NCBI RefSeq assembly: GCF_016834655.1
Contig: NZ_JAENHP010000001.1
Span: 682,001-746,000 of the forward strand
Direction: 5' to 3'
DNA length: 64,000 nucleotides
DNA from: Paractinoplanes ovalisporus
GTDB taxonomy: Bacteria; Actinomycetota; Actinomycetes; Mycobacteriales; Micromonosporaceae
Position 1 is the stretch's first letter. Each line of letters opens with the position of its first letter. Below, piece after piece: positions 8,272 to 16,243 of the stretch. The notes under the pieces are model-generated. The model saw only the letters and a program-made list of their open reading frames with translations. It did no database searches and was not told where the DNA came from. The position numbers and the translations under genes were made by a program.

Positions 8272-9537
8272 ATGGTGGGAGTGGCACTGATCGGTTCGGG
8301 GCGGATGGGATCGTTCCATGGCGAGACGCTGGCGCGACGCCTGCCCGGTGTCCGGCTTGTCGCGGTCGCCGACCCGGCGCCAGGCGCGGCCGAGGCACTC
8401 ATCAGGGCAGTCGGCGGAGTAGCTGCCGCATACCCGGGCGGAGTACAAGCAGGGGCCGACCCGCACGTGGACAGGGCCGCCGCCTATGAGGACGTGGAAC
8501 TGGTGTGGGCCGACCCGCGGGTGGACGCGGTGGTTGTCGCGGCGCCGGCTCGGTTCCACGCCGACCTTGCGGTGGCAGCGGCCCGGGCCGGCAAGCACGT
8601 CTTCTGTGAGAAGCCGATGGCTTTGACGCTGGAGGACGCCGACCGGGTGATCGACGCCGCCCGGGCCGCGGGGGTGCTGTTGCGGGTCGGGTTCAACCGG
8701 CGCTTCGCCCCGGACTGGGCCGCCGCCCGCCGCCTGATCGACGACGGACAGGTGGGCACTCCGCGGCTGTTGCGATCGCTCACCCGCGATCCGGGTGGCT
8801 TCGACCCGGCCCGTATCCCGGCCGGCACCATCTTCAACGAGACGCTGATCCACGACTTCGACACGCTGCGGTTCCTGAACCCGGGCGCCGAGGCGGTCGA
8901 GGTCCACGCGGTCGCGGACGCCCTGGTCGAACCGGAGTGGCGCGACCGGGGCCTGCTCGACACGGCCGTCGTCACGGTCCGTTTCAGCAACGGCGCGATC
9001 GGCACGGCCGAGGCGTGCTTCGAGGCGAGCTACGGCTACGACGTCCGAGGAGAGGTGCTGGGCGACGGCGGAATGGCCACCATGGGCGACGGCCGCCGCA
9101 CGAGCCTGACGTTCTCCGGCGCGAACGGCCGCCTCGTCGAAACGGCTCGCGGCGACCAGGAACTGTTCGCCGACGCCTACATCGCCGAGCTGGCCTCCTT
9201 CACCACCGCGGTCGCGACCAGGACGGCGGAAGCGAGGACCGGCGCCGACGGGGAGGATGGGCACGATGCCGGCCGGGAGGAAAGGCGCGCTGCCGACCGG
9301 GAGGACGGGCACGGTGCCGGCCGGGAGGAAAGGCGCGCTGCCGACCGGGAGGACGGGCACGGTGCCGGCCGGGAGGAAAGGCACCCTGCCGGGCGGGAGG
9401 AAAGGCGCGCTGCCGGCGGAGGAGTCGGGAACGCAGGGTTCGCGGCAGTGGGGGAAGACGCTCGGGCGGCTCTCGCGGTTGCGCTTGCGGCGGCGGCCTC
9501 CGTGCGTACGGGGAAAGCGGTTGAGGTGGCCAAATGA
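8272..9537 (+). CDS. Gfo/Idh/MocA oxidoreductase with repeat insertion (inositol-dehydrogenase-like)
   Basis: 421 residues. An N-terminal Rossmann fold (VALIGSGRMGSFHG, residues 4-17), the family EKP motif at 113-115 and a C-terminal alpha/beta domain, closest in layout to inositol 2-dehydrogenases (IolG). The last helix (GEDARAALAVALAAAASV) is normal but is separated from the preceding helix (AYIAELASFTTAV) by an insertion of about 56 residues (325-380) made of an 8/16-residue repeat rich in Asp, Arg, Glu and Gly. A strong AGGAGG precedes the ATG. The gene overlaps the next by ATGA. NAD(P)-dependent oxidation of a polyol or sugar is expected; substrate unproven. Confidence 0.9.
   Translation: MVGVALIGSGRMGSFHGETLARRLPGVRLVAVADPAPGAAEALIRAVGGVAAAYPGGVQAGADPHVDRAAAYEDVELVWADPRVDAVVVAAPARFHADLAVAAARAGKHVFCEKPMALTLEDADRVIDAARAAGVLLRVGFNRRFAPDWAAARRLIDDGQVGTPRLLRSLTRDPGGFDPARIPAGTIFNETLIHDFDTLRFLNPGAEAVEVHAVADALVEPEWRDRGLLDTAVVTVRFSNGAIGTAEACFEASYGYDVRGEVLGDGGMATMGDGRRTSLTFSGANGRLVETARGDQELFADAYIAELASFTTAVATRTAEARTGADGEDGHDAGREERRAADREDGHGAGREERRAADREDGHGAGREERHPAGREERRAAGGGVGNAGFAAVGEDARAALAVALAAAASVRTGKAVEVAK
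9244..9411. repeat. In-frame 48-bp (2 x 24) tandem repeat in the oxidoreductase gene
   Basis: Three 48-bp units start at 9244, 9292 and 9340, plus a 24-bp half unit at 9388. Each 48-mer is itself two related 24-mers. The array stays in frame and encodes alternating AADREDGHG / AGREERR-like blocks, placed in a loop between two C-terminal helices of the enzyme. Confidence 0.95.
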
Positions 9538-10346
9538 GCGACTTCCGGCTGGCTGTGTGCGCGGAGATGGTGTTTCTGGAGCTGCCGTTCGTCGAGCGGG
9601 TACGCACGATCGCGGGGCTGGGTTTCGACGTGGAGATGTGGGAGTGGGCCGGCAAGAATCTCGACGAGGTCGAGCGGGCGGGCGCGACCATCTCGTCGAT
9701 GACCGGCTACCTCGGCGGGACGCTCGCCGACGCGGACGGGGCCGAGGAACTGCTGAAGACGGCGCGGATGTCGCTCGATGTGGCGGAGCGGCTCGGGTGC
9801 CCGCGGCTCAATGTGCACGGGACGGGGCTGGATGAGCGGGGGCTTCCGGTGGTGCCGGCCGGTGAGGTCACGCCGGCGATGTGGCTTACGGCGGCGCGGA
9901 CGCTGGAACGGCTGGCCGAGCTGGGTGAGCGGGCGGGGCGGGTATTCACGCTGGAGAACCTGAACACCGCCGTCGACCATCCGGGGACGCCGTTCGCGCG
10001 GGCCGCCGACACGATCGCGCTCGTGGAGGCGGTGGGGAGTCCGTTCGTACGGCTGAACCTCGATCTTTATCACGCCCAGATCGGTGAGGGTGATCTCGTG
10101 CGGCTGGTCGAGCGGGCACTGCCGTTCGTGGGCGAGATCCAGGTGGCCGACGTTCCGAACAGGACGGAGCCGGGGACCGGTGAGATTCACTATCCGGCTG
10201 TAGCCGCCGCCCTGCGCCGACGGGGATATCGGGGCGTGGTCGCGCTGGAAGCGTGGGCATCCGGTGACTCGACAGTGGCGCTGGAACGCTTCCGGAGCGT
10301 CTTCTCCGGGAACGGGGACCAGCCCGGCAACGGTCAGGGCTGGTAG
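9534..10346 (+). CDS. Hydroxypyruvate-isomerase-like TIM-barrel protein
   Basis: 270 residues of the AP-endonuclease-2/xylose-isomerase-like barrel, Hyi subgroup: SDFRLAVCAEMVFLELPF at the start, LNVHGTG, FTLENLNTAVDHPG, LNLDLYHAQIGEGDL (metal-binding Asp/His) and EIQVADVPNRTEPGTGEIHY, the last being characteristic of hydroxypyruvate isomerases and IolI-like enzymes. It overlaps the dehydrogenase stop by 4 bp, so both act in one pathway under the LacI regulator. It would isomerise the keto-sugar or keto-acid product. Its end overlaps the convergent FhuF-like gene by 13 bp. Confidence 0.85.
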   Translation: MSDFRLAVCAEMVFLELPFVERVRTIAGLGFDVEMWEWAGKNLDEVERAGATISSMTGYLGGTLADADGAEELLKTARMSLDVAERLGCPRLNVHGTGLDERGLPVVPAGEVTPAMWLTAARTLERLAELGERAGRVFTLENLNTAVDHPGTPFARAADTIALVEAVGSPFVRLNLDLYHAQIGEGDLVRLVERALPFVGEIQVADVPNRTEPGTGEIHYPAVAAALRRRGYRGVVALEAWASGDSTVALERFRSVFSGNGDQPGNGQGW

Positions 10347-11005
10347 CAACAGTCGGAGCAGATGCGCGGCTCGGGCAGGGTGAAGGCCAGGCAGCAGGTA
10401 CGGCGGCGGAGCCGGCCGTTGTCGTCCCACTCGATCAGGTCCTGGACATCGACGGCCTTGAGGAGGGTGTCGATCGCCTGCGCGGAGGCGTCGGGTACGG
10501 CCCGTACGGCGTGCCGGGCCGCGTGGGCGAGGCTGGCAGACAGGGATCCCAGCAACGGCCGCCGGGCAATCCGGACCTCGCGCTGCAGGGCGTCGAGCAG
10601 CGGCGTCACGTGTTCGTCGAGGAGCACCCGCCGCAGCGTCGCCGGGTCAGCCGGATCGGACGGGGTGCCGGGCCGCAGGCCGAGCCGGATCGGCGCGTCC
10701 GGCGCGTCGAGCCGGACCAGCACCTGGGCCGCGGTCACGTGCGGCACCTGGCGGGACGCGACCCAGCCGAACGCGGCCGGCAGGCACAGCCAGTACGAGT
10801 AGGCCTTCCACATCAGCGCCGCCGCGACGTGCGGCCTCGCGTCCCACCGGCGCCGCGCCGCCGCGAGCAGCAGTCCTGAGTCCTCCCCGGCCAGGGCGGT
10901 GGCCGGAATCCACCCCTCGGGGTCGGACACGACGAGCCCGGGCGCCAGCCCCGGAAGGGTGCTGGTGCCGAACGCGCCGCGGACGGCGGCAAGGAGATCG
11001 TCCAC
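10334..11005 (-). CDS. FhuF-like (2Fe-2S) protein
   Basis: About 223 residues. The diagnostic part is the C-terminus: TCCLAFTLPEPRICSDCCY, giving the C-C-x10-C-x2-C arrangement that binds the [2Fe-2S] cluster of FhuF-type ferric-siderophore reductases. The upstream part (WKAYSYWLCLPAAFGWVA, PLLDALQREVRI) also fits. It would reduce Fe(III)-siderophore complexes in the cytoplasm. The GTG at 11003-11005 begins VDDLLAAVRGAF; a longer frame back to 11071 is possible but looks non-coding. No siderophore genes are nearby, so it acts alone or with remote loci. Confidence 0.8.
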   Translation of the reverse strand: MDDLLAAVRGAFGTSTLPGLAPGLVVSDPEGWIPATALAGEDSGLLLAAARRRWDARPHVAAALMWKAYSYWLCLPAAFGWVASRQVPHVTAAQVLVRLDAPDAPIRLGLRPGTPSDPADPATLRRVLLDEHVTPLLDALQREVRIARRPLLGSLSASLAHAARHAVRAVPDASAQAIDTLLKAVDVQDLIEWDDNGRLRRRTCCLAFTLPEPRICSDCCYQP

Positions 11006-11087
11006 CGCCGAGGTATACCCGGCCGCGGCCGCGCGACGCGCCCGGGCCGGGATCGGCGATCCCCTCCGCAAAAAGGACCACCCGGCC

Positions 11088-11489
11088 TCAGGCCCAGGGC
11101 GCGTGAATGATCTTGTCGACGGCGATCGTCATGATGAGGCGCACCTGGTCGCGGCCGCCGAACCACGGGTACGGGCCGCCGAGGTACTTCTGGGCCAGCT
11201 CGTCGATGTGCTCGGCGCCGCCCTTGGGGGTGATGTCGACGACGCGGCCCTTCACGGAGTAGTAGTCGGCCGCGTTCTCCGGGTTGGTCACGATCACCGC
11301 GACGCGGGGGTCGCGCTCGACGTTGCGGACCTTGCGGAAGCCCTCGACCGTGTTGATCACGATGTGTTCGCCGTCGGTGCCGACCCAGGTCTCGGTGAGC
11401 TGCGGTGACCCGTCAGGGTCGGTGGTCGCGATGAAGCACGGGCTCGGGCCGTTGAGCAGGGTCAGCAGACCCTCAGGCAAGATCGTCAC
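11088..11489 (-). CDS. PPOX-class pyridoxamine-phosphate-oxidase-fold protein
   Basis: About 133 residues with a split-barrel flavin-binding pattern: CFIATTDPDGSPQLTETWV, EHIVINTVEGFRKVRNVERD, PRVAVIVTNPENAADYYSVKG and a closing HAPWA. Actinobacterial members use FMN, F420 or haem degradation products; which one applies cannot be told here. The inner GTG at 11487-11489 gives the usual N-terminus (TILPEGLLTLL), whereas an ATG at 11522 would add 11 residues. Monocistronic and divergent from the SPW-repeat gene. Confidence 0.8.
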   Translation of the reverse strand: MTILPEGLLTLLNGPSPCFIATTDPDGSPQLTETWVGTDGEHIVINTVEGFRKVRNVERDPRVAVIVTNPENAADYYSVKGRVVDITPKGGAEHIDELAQKYLGGPYPWFGGRDQVRLIMTIAVDKIIHAPWA

Positions 11490-11573
11490 ACTCCCGACCG
11501 TAGCGCGGTGATCGTCATGCAACCGTCACAGTCCCGCGCAGGGCCCGCCAACCAAGCGGGTAACTGTGGGTGC

Positions 11574-11960
11574 ATGACTACCGACGAAGCCGTACGGACG
11601 CGGGTGGCCCGCAGGCTGGGCCGGGACCTCGTTCTCACGCCGAGCGCGTTCATCGGGGTCGCCGGGGTGTGGCTGGTGGTCACACCGGTGGTCATCGACC
11701 ACGGCGTCTACCCGTGGATCAACGACGTCGTGGCCGGGGTCGTGCTGATCGTGATCGCCGCCGCCCAGATCGTGATGCCGCACCGCTCGCTCGCCCTGAG
11801 CGCGGCCGCGGCCCTGATCGGGGCCTGGCTGGCCTCCGCGCCGTGGGTGCTCGACTATCCGGACCAGCTGCACGTGGCTTGGAACGACAAGCTCGTCGGC
11901 GCCCTCGTGGTGCTGCTCGCCGTGGTCAACGGGCTGCCGCGCGCCGCCAAGCGGTCTTGA
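11574..11960 (+). CDS. SPW-repeat membrane protein
   Basis: 128 residues with four hydrophobic segments arranged as two similar halves; each half carries a W-x-(5)-P-W/V pattern (VWLVVTPVVIDHGVYPW and ASAPWVLDYPDQLHVAW), as in SPW-repeat proteins. The function of the family is unknown. The TGA stop overlaps the TTG start of the following protein kinase, which makes co-translation and a functional link likely. Confidence 0.8.
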   Translation: MTTDEAVRTRVARRLGRDLVLTPSAFIGVAGVWLVVTPVVIDHGVYPWINDVVAGVVLIVIAAAQIVMPHRSLALSAAAALIGAWLASAPWVLDYPDQLHVAWNDKLVGALVVLLAVVNGLPRAAKRS

Positions 11961-12766
11961 CCCTGCTGGCCGGGCGTTACCGGCTGGGCGGGGCGATCGG
12001 GCAGGGCGGCATGGCGGTGGTGCGACGGGCCGACGACCGGGTGCTGCGGCAGCCGGTCGCGGTCAAGATGCTCACGCCTGACCGCGCCCAGAACCAGGCC
12101 CATCAGGCAGCCGTACGCCGGGAGGCTCGAACCGGCGTACGGCTGCGTCACCCGAACATCGCGCGGGTGCTCGACTACGGCGAGACCGACAACGCCGGCC
12201 CGTTCCTGGTCATGGAGCTGGTGCCTGGCCCGACCCTGGCCGCCCGCCTCACCGCGCACGGCCCGTTGCCGTGGCCCGAGGCGGCCGCCGCGTGCGCCGG
12301 GATCGCCCGCGCGCTGGCCGCCGCCCACGCCCGCGACCTGGTGCACCGCGACGTCAAGCCGGCCAACATCATGCTGGCCCCAGGCGGCGCGAAACTGGTC
12401 GACTTCGGCTTCGCCGACCGCACCGGCGGCCCGTCGACCGACGCCGACGGTCGGGTCTGGGGAACCCCGGCCTACCTCGCGCCCGAACAGCTCCACGGCC
12501 GCCCGACCGGCCCGGCCACCGACGTCTACGCGCTCGCCCTGGTGCTGCATTCCTGCCTCACCGGCGGCCCGGCCTGGCCCGGCACCGACCCTGACGAGGT
12601 GGTCCGGGCCCGGGTCGCGCGGCCGGTCCCGCGCCTGTCCGGCGTGGCCGGGACACTCTTCGACGAGTGCGTCGCCATCGACCCGGAGACTCGACCAACC
12701 GCTGAGTGTTTCGCTTATGCGATCGAGGCCCTGAACCATTCAGAGTCTCATGGCGGCCGCCTGTAA
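11957..12766 (+). CDS. Minimal Ser/Thr protein kinase
   Basis: 269 residues that are only a Hanks-type kinase domain: glycine loop GGAIGQGGMAVV (residues 11-22), ATP-binding Lys37 in VAVKML, catalytic LVHRDVKPANIML (Asp132), metal-binding DFG at 149-151 and GTPAYLAPEQ at 169-178. No membrane segment, PASTA or other sensor domain follows, unlike PknB-type kinases. The TTG start at 11957 overlaps the stop of the SPW-repeat gene by 3 bp, so the membrane partner may supply localisation or signal. Substrates unknown. Confidence 0.9.
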   Translation: MTLLAGRYRLGGAIGQGGMAVVRRADDRVLRQPVAVKMLTPDRAQNQAHQAAVRREARTGVRLRHPNIARVLDYGETDNAGPFLVMELVPGPTLAARLTAHGPLPWPEAAAACAGIARALAAAHARDLVHRDVKPANIMLAPGGAKLVDFGFADRTGGPSTDADGRVWGTPAYLAPEQLHGRPTGPATDVYALALVLHSCLTGGPAWPGTDPDEVVRARVARPVPRLSGVAGTLFDECVAIDPETRPTAECFAYAIEALNHSESHGGRL

Positions 12767-12774
12767 TCGGAGGC

Positions 12775-13566
12775 ATGACACTTCTCATCGGTGGGACGGG
12801 CAAGACCGGACGGCGCGTGGCCGAGCGACTGGCGGCCCGCGGGGAACACGTGCGCATCGGGTCGCGGAAGTCGGAGATCCGGTTCGACTGGGACGACGAG
12901 ACGAGCTGGCGGCCGGCGATCGAAGGCGAGAAGGCCGCGTACATCACCTTCTATCCCGACCTCGGGCTGCCGGGCGCGGCCGCGAAGGTGGGCGCCTTCG
13001 CCGATCTGGCCGCGGCCTGCGGGGTCGAGCAGCTGGTGCTGCTGTCGGGCCGGGGCGAGCCGCTGGCGCAGGAGGCCGAGCAGCGGGTGAAGGACGCGGG
13101 CACCGGCTGGACGATCGTCACCTGTGCCTGGTTCGCGCAGAACTTCAGCGAGGACTTCCTCGTCGGGGCGGTGCTCAGCGGCGACATCCGGCTCCCCGCG
13201 GGCGATGTGGCCGAACCGTTCGTGGACGCCGACGACATCGCCGAGGTGGTGGCGGCCGCGCTCACCGACCCGCAGCACCGGGGCCGGCACTACGAGCTGA
13301 CCGGTCCCGAGGCGCTGACGTTCGGGCAGGTCGCGGACGAGCTGAGCCGGGTCGTCGGGCGGACGGTCCGCTACACGCCGATCAGCCACGAGGAGTACCG
13401 GTCGGTGCTGCGGGAGGCGGGGCTGCCGGTAGAGCTGGGCGACATGTTCCGCGGCATCCTCGACGGGCGCAACGCCACGCCGGCCGACGGGGTGCGGCAG
13501 GCGCTGGGACGACCGGCGACACCCTTTTCCTCGTACGCCGAAAAGGCCGCCGCCGCCTGGAGCTGA
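12775..13566 (+). CDS. NmrA/SDR-type NAD(P)-binding protein
   Basis: 263 residues of the atypical short-chain dehydrogenase (NmrA/NAD(P)H:quinone-like) group. The N-terminal dinucleotide motif is LLIGGTGKTGRRVAERL (residues 3-19), with VLLSGRG and TCAWFAQNFSED in the middle and a C-terminal region (ALTFGQVADELSRVVGR) that binds substrate. GGAGG lies just upstream of the ATG. The AraC gene starts 20 bp downstream on the same strand, a common actinobacterial pairing, so that regulator probably responds to the same compound. Confidence 0.85.
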   Translation: MTLLIGGTGKTGRRVAERLAARGEHVRIGSRKSEIRFDWDDETSWRPAIEGEKAAYITFYPDLGLPGAAAKVGAFADLAAACGVEQLVLLSGRGEPLAQEAEQRVKDAGTGWTIVTCAWFAQNFSEDFLVGAVLSGDIRLPAGDVAEPFVDADDIAEVVAAALTDPQHRGRHYELTGPEALTFGQVADELSRVVGRTVRYTPISHEEYRSVLREAGLPVELGDMFRGILDGRNATPADGVRQALGRPATPFSSYAEKAAAAWS

Positions 13567-13586
13567 GCACCTGTAGTTTGTCGTCC

Positions 13587-14564
13587 ATGGACGCGCTGAC
13601 CGGTCTGCTGGACGGGCCCCGGGCCCGCGGGGCGTTCCTGCTGCGCTCGGTCCTGGATCCGCCGTGGTCGCTGCGGATCCAGGACGGCTCGCCGCTCTCG
13701 CTCATCACGCTCGTGCGCGGCGAGGCGTGGATCCTCAAGCCGGACGCGCCCCCGGCCCGCATCGGCTCGGGCGACGTGGCGGTGGTCAACGGCACCGAGC
13801 CGTACGTGATGGCCGACGACCCGGGCACCGCCCCGCAGATCGTCATCCATCCGGGCCAGCGCTGCGAGTCGGTCGACGGCACCGAGATGTCGCTGACCGG
13901 GCAGGGGGTGCGCACGTGGGGCGCCCGGCCCGAGGGCGCGACCGTGATGATCAGCGGTACCTACCAGATGCACAGCGAGGTCAGCCGTCGCATGCTCGAC
14001 GCCTTGCCGGGGCTGCTGATCCGGCCGGCCGAGGCGGGTGACCGGGCGCTGATCGACCTGCTCGTGCGCGAGATGAACGGCACCGAACCGGCCCAGGACC
14101 TCGTCCTCGACCGGCTGCTCGACCTCGTGCTGGTCTCGGTGCTGCGGTCCTGGCTGGCCGCGCCGTCCGACGACGCGCCGGGCTGGCAGCGGGCCCAGAC
14201 CGATCCCGTGGTCGGGCCCGCGCTGCGGCTGATCCACGACGATCCGGCGTACGGCTGGACCGTGGCCTCTCTGGCCATGCGCACGGGCGTGTCCCGAGCC
14301 TCGCTGGCGCGCCGCTTCACCGAGGTCGTGGGCGAGTCCCCGATGGCCTACCTGACGAGCTGGCGGCTCATCCTGGCCGCCGATCTGCTGCGGCAGGGCG
14401 ACACCACCCTGGAGTCGGTGGCGCGGCGGGTCGGCTACGGCAGCGCGTTCGCCCTCAGCACGGCGTTCAAGCGCGAGCGCGGGGTCAGCCCGCAGGAATA
14501 CCGCCGCCGCCCGGCTCACGCGCCCCACCCGTCTCCCCTGCCCCGCGTGGTCAGGCTCACGTGA
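13587..14564 (+). CDS. AraC-family regulator with cupin sensor
   Basis: 325 residues. The N-terminal half is a Cupin_6-type sensor (SLITLVRGEAWIL, IGSGDVAVVNGTEPYVMADD) and the C-terminal half has two helix-turn-helix motifs (WTVASLAMRTGVSRASLARR and TLESVARRVGYGSAFALSTA), ending in the AraC signature RERGVSPQEYRRR. It sits immediately after the NmrA-type gene and probably regulates it. A short hairpin follows the stop codon. Confidence 0.9.
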   Translation: MDALTGLLDGPRARGAFLLRSVLDPPWSLRIQDGSPLSLITLVRGEAWILKPDAPPARIGSGDVAVVNGTEPYVMADDPGTAPQIVIHPGQRCESVDGTEMSLTGQGVRTWGARPEGATVMISGTYQMHSEVSRRMLDALPGLLIRPAEAGDRALIDLLVREMNGTEPAQDLVLDRLLDLVLVSVLRSWLAAPSDDAPGWQRAQTDPVVGPALRLIHDDPAYGWTVASLAMRTGVSRASLARRFTEVVGESPMAYLTSWRLILAADLLRQGDTTLESVARRVGYGSAFALSTAFKRERGVSPQEYRRRPAHAPHPSPLPRVVRLT

Positions 14565-14566
14565 CC

Positions 14567-14588
14567 TGAACACCCGATGTGGGTGTCA
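14567..14588 (+). terminator. Candidate hairpin after araC-type gene
   Basis: TGAACACCC (14567-14575) pairs with GGGTGTCA (14581-14588) around a 5-nt loop with one bulged A. It starts 3 bp after the AraC stop codon. There is no U tract, so intrinsic termination is uncertain. Confidence 0.4.
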
Positions 14589-14666
14589 GACCCGATGGCA
14601 AACCCGGTCGCCGCCAGGCAGGGTCGAGGGGCAACGTTCTCCTCCTCCTGAGTCGGGTGATCCAAC

Positions 14667-15602
14667 GTGTCGCTGTTCTGGCGGATCTTCTCGTTGAACG
14701 CGGCGGTGCTGACCGTCGCGGCCCTCGTGCTGCTGTTCGCCCCGGTGACCGTCTCCACCACCGCCCGGATGGCCGAGGCGCTCATCATCCTGGCCGGCAC
14801 GGCGGTGACGCTGGTCGCCAACGCCGCCATGCTGCGCGTCGGCCTCGCCCCGCTGGCCCGGCTCACCCGCGTGATGACCACGATCGACCTGCTCAAGCCG
14901 GGCACCCGCCTGGCCGCCCGCGGGCACGGCGAGATCGCCGCGCTGATCACCGCGTTCAACTCGATGCTGGAGCGGCTCGAGGCCGAGCGGGCGTCGAGCG
15001 CCGGGCGGGCCCTGTCGGCGCAGGAGGCCGAACGGCACCGGATCGCCCAGGAACTGCACGACGAGATCGGCCAGACCCTCACGGCGGTGCTGCTCGACCT
15101 CAAGCGGGTCGCCAAGTCGGCCCCGGAGGCCGTACGGGATCAGCTTCTGCAGGTGCAGGAGAGCACGCGTCGGAGCCTCGACGAGATCCGCCGGATCGCC
15201 CGCCGGCTGCGCCCGGGGGTGCTCGACGAGCTCGGCCTGGCCAGTGCCCTGCGCGCGCTGGCGGGCGAGTTCACCACGGCCGGCATGTCGGTGCGCCGGC
15301 AGGTCGGTTCCGATCTGCCCGTGCTGCGCAAGGACGTCGAGCTGGTCGTCTACCGGGTCGCCCAGGAGAGCCTGACCAACGCCGCCCGCCACTCCGCGGC
15401 CAAGCACGTCGACCTGGTGCTGGCCCGCATCGACGCCGGGGTGCGGCTGTGCGTCCGTGACGACGGCCGCGGGCTGCGCGGCGCACCGGAGGGGGCGGGG
15501 ATCCGCGGGATGCGAGAACGGGCGTTGCTGATCGGCGCCGGCCTCACGGTGGAATCCGGCGCCACCGGCGGAACCGCGGTGCAGCTGGAGGTTCCGGCGT
15601 GA
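14667..15602 (+). CDS. NarL-type sensor histidine kinase
   Basis: 311 residues: two membrane helices at about 5-27 and 36-56 with almost no extracytoplasmic loop, then a HAMP-like linker, a HisKA_3 dimerisation domain (AERHRIAQELHDEIGQTL with the phospho-acceptor His131) and a HATPase domain (NAARHSAAKHV, DDGRGL, GIRGMRERALL). The very short loop suggests sensing in or at the membrane. GTG start; its stop overlaps the response-regulator start by 4 bp (GTGA). The same run of overlaps continues into the Mrp antiporter genes. Confidence 0.92.
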   Translation: MSLFWRIFSLNAAVLTVAALVLLFAPVTVSTTARMAEALIILAGTAVTLVANAAMLRVGLAPLARLTRVMTTIDLLKPGTRLAARGHGEIAALITAFNSMLERLEAERASSAGRALSAQEAERHRIAQELHDEIGQTLTAVLLDLKRVAKSAPEAVRDQLLQVQESTRRSLDEIRRIARRLRPGVLDELGLASALRALAGEFTTAGMSVRRQVGSDLPVLRKDVELVVYRVAQESLTNAARHSAAKHVDLVLARIDAGVRLCVRDDGRGLRGAPEGAGIRGMRERALLIGAGLTVESGATGGTAVQLEVPA

Positions 15603-16243
15603 TCCGCATCCTGCTGGCCGACGACCATGCCCTCGTACGGCGTGGGGTCCGCCTGATCCTCGACGCCGAGGACGACCTCGAAGTGATCGGCGAGGCCGCG
15701 GACGGCGCCGAGGCCCTGGCCCTGGCCGCCGCCGACCCGCCCGACCTGGCCGTGCTCGACATCGCCATGCCCCGGATGACCGGCCTGCAGGCCGCCCGTG
15801 AACTCACCCGAACCCACCCCGGAGTGCGTGTCCTGATCCTCACCATGTACGACAACGAACAGTTCTTCTTCGAGGCGCTGCGCGTCGGCGCGGCCGGTTA
15901 CGTGCTGAAGTCGGTGGCCGACCAGGACCTGGTCGAGGCCTGCCACGCCGCCATGCGCGACGAGCCGTTCCTCTACCCGGGCGCCGTCACCGCCCTCGTG
16001 CGTGACTATCTCGAGCGGGCCCGCACCGGCGCCGAGATCCCGGCCCGCGCGGTCACCGAACGCGAGGAGGAGGTGCTCAAACTCGTCGCCGAGGGGCACT
16101 CCACCCGCGAGATCGCCGAGATGCTCTACATCAGCGTCAAGACGGTCGAGCGCCACCGGTCCAACATCCTGACCAAGCTGGGTCTCAAGGACCGCCAGGA
16201 GCTGACCCGGTACGCGATCCGGGCGGGGCTGATCGAGCCGTGA
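15599..16243 (+). CDS. NarL/LuxR-type response regulator
   Basis: 214 residues: receiver domain with acidic pair DD at 8-9, phospho-acceptor Asp54 ([10 protein letters not shown]) and Lys in VLKSVAD, then a LuxR helix-turn-helix ([40 protein letters not shown]). It is the partner of the kinase at 14667. Its stop overlaps the start of mrpA, so the regulator is co-translated with the antiporter it probably controls. Confidence 0.92.
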   Translation: MIRILLADDHALVRRGVRLILDAEDDLEVIGEAADGAEALALAAADPPDLAVLDIAMPRMTGLQAARELTRTHPGVRVLILTMYDNEQFFFEALRVGAAGYVLKSVADQDLVEACHAAMRDEPFLYPGAVTALVRDYLERARTGAEIPARAVTEREEEVLKLVAEGHSTREIAEMLYISVKTVERHRSNILTKLGLKDRQELTRYAIRAGLIEP

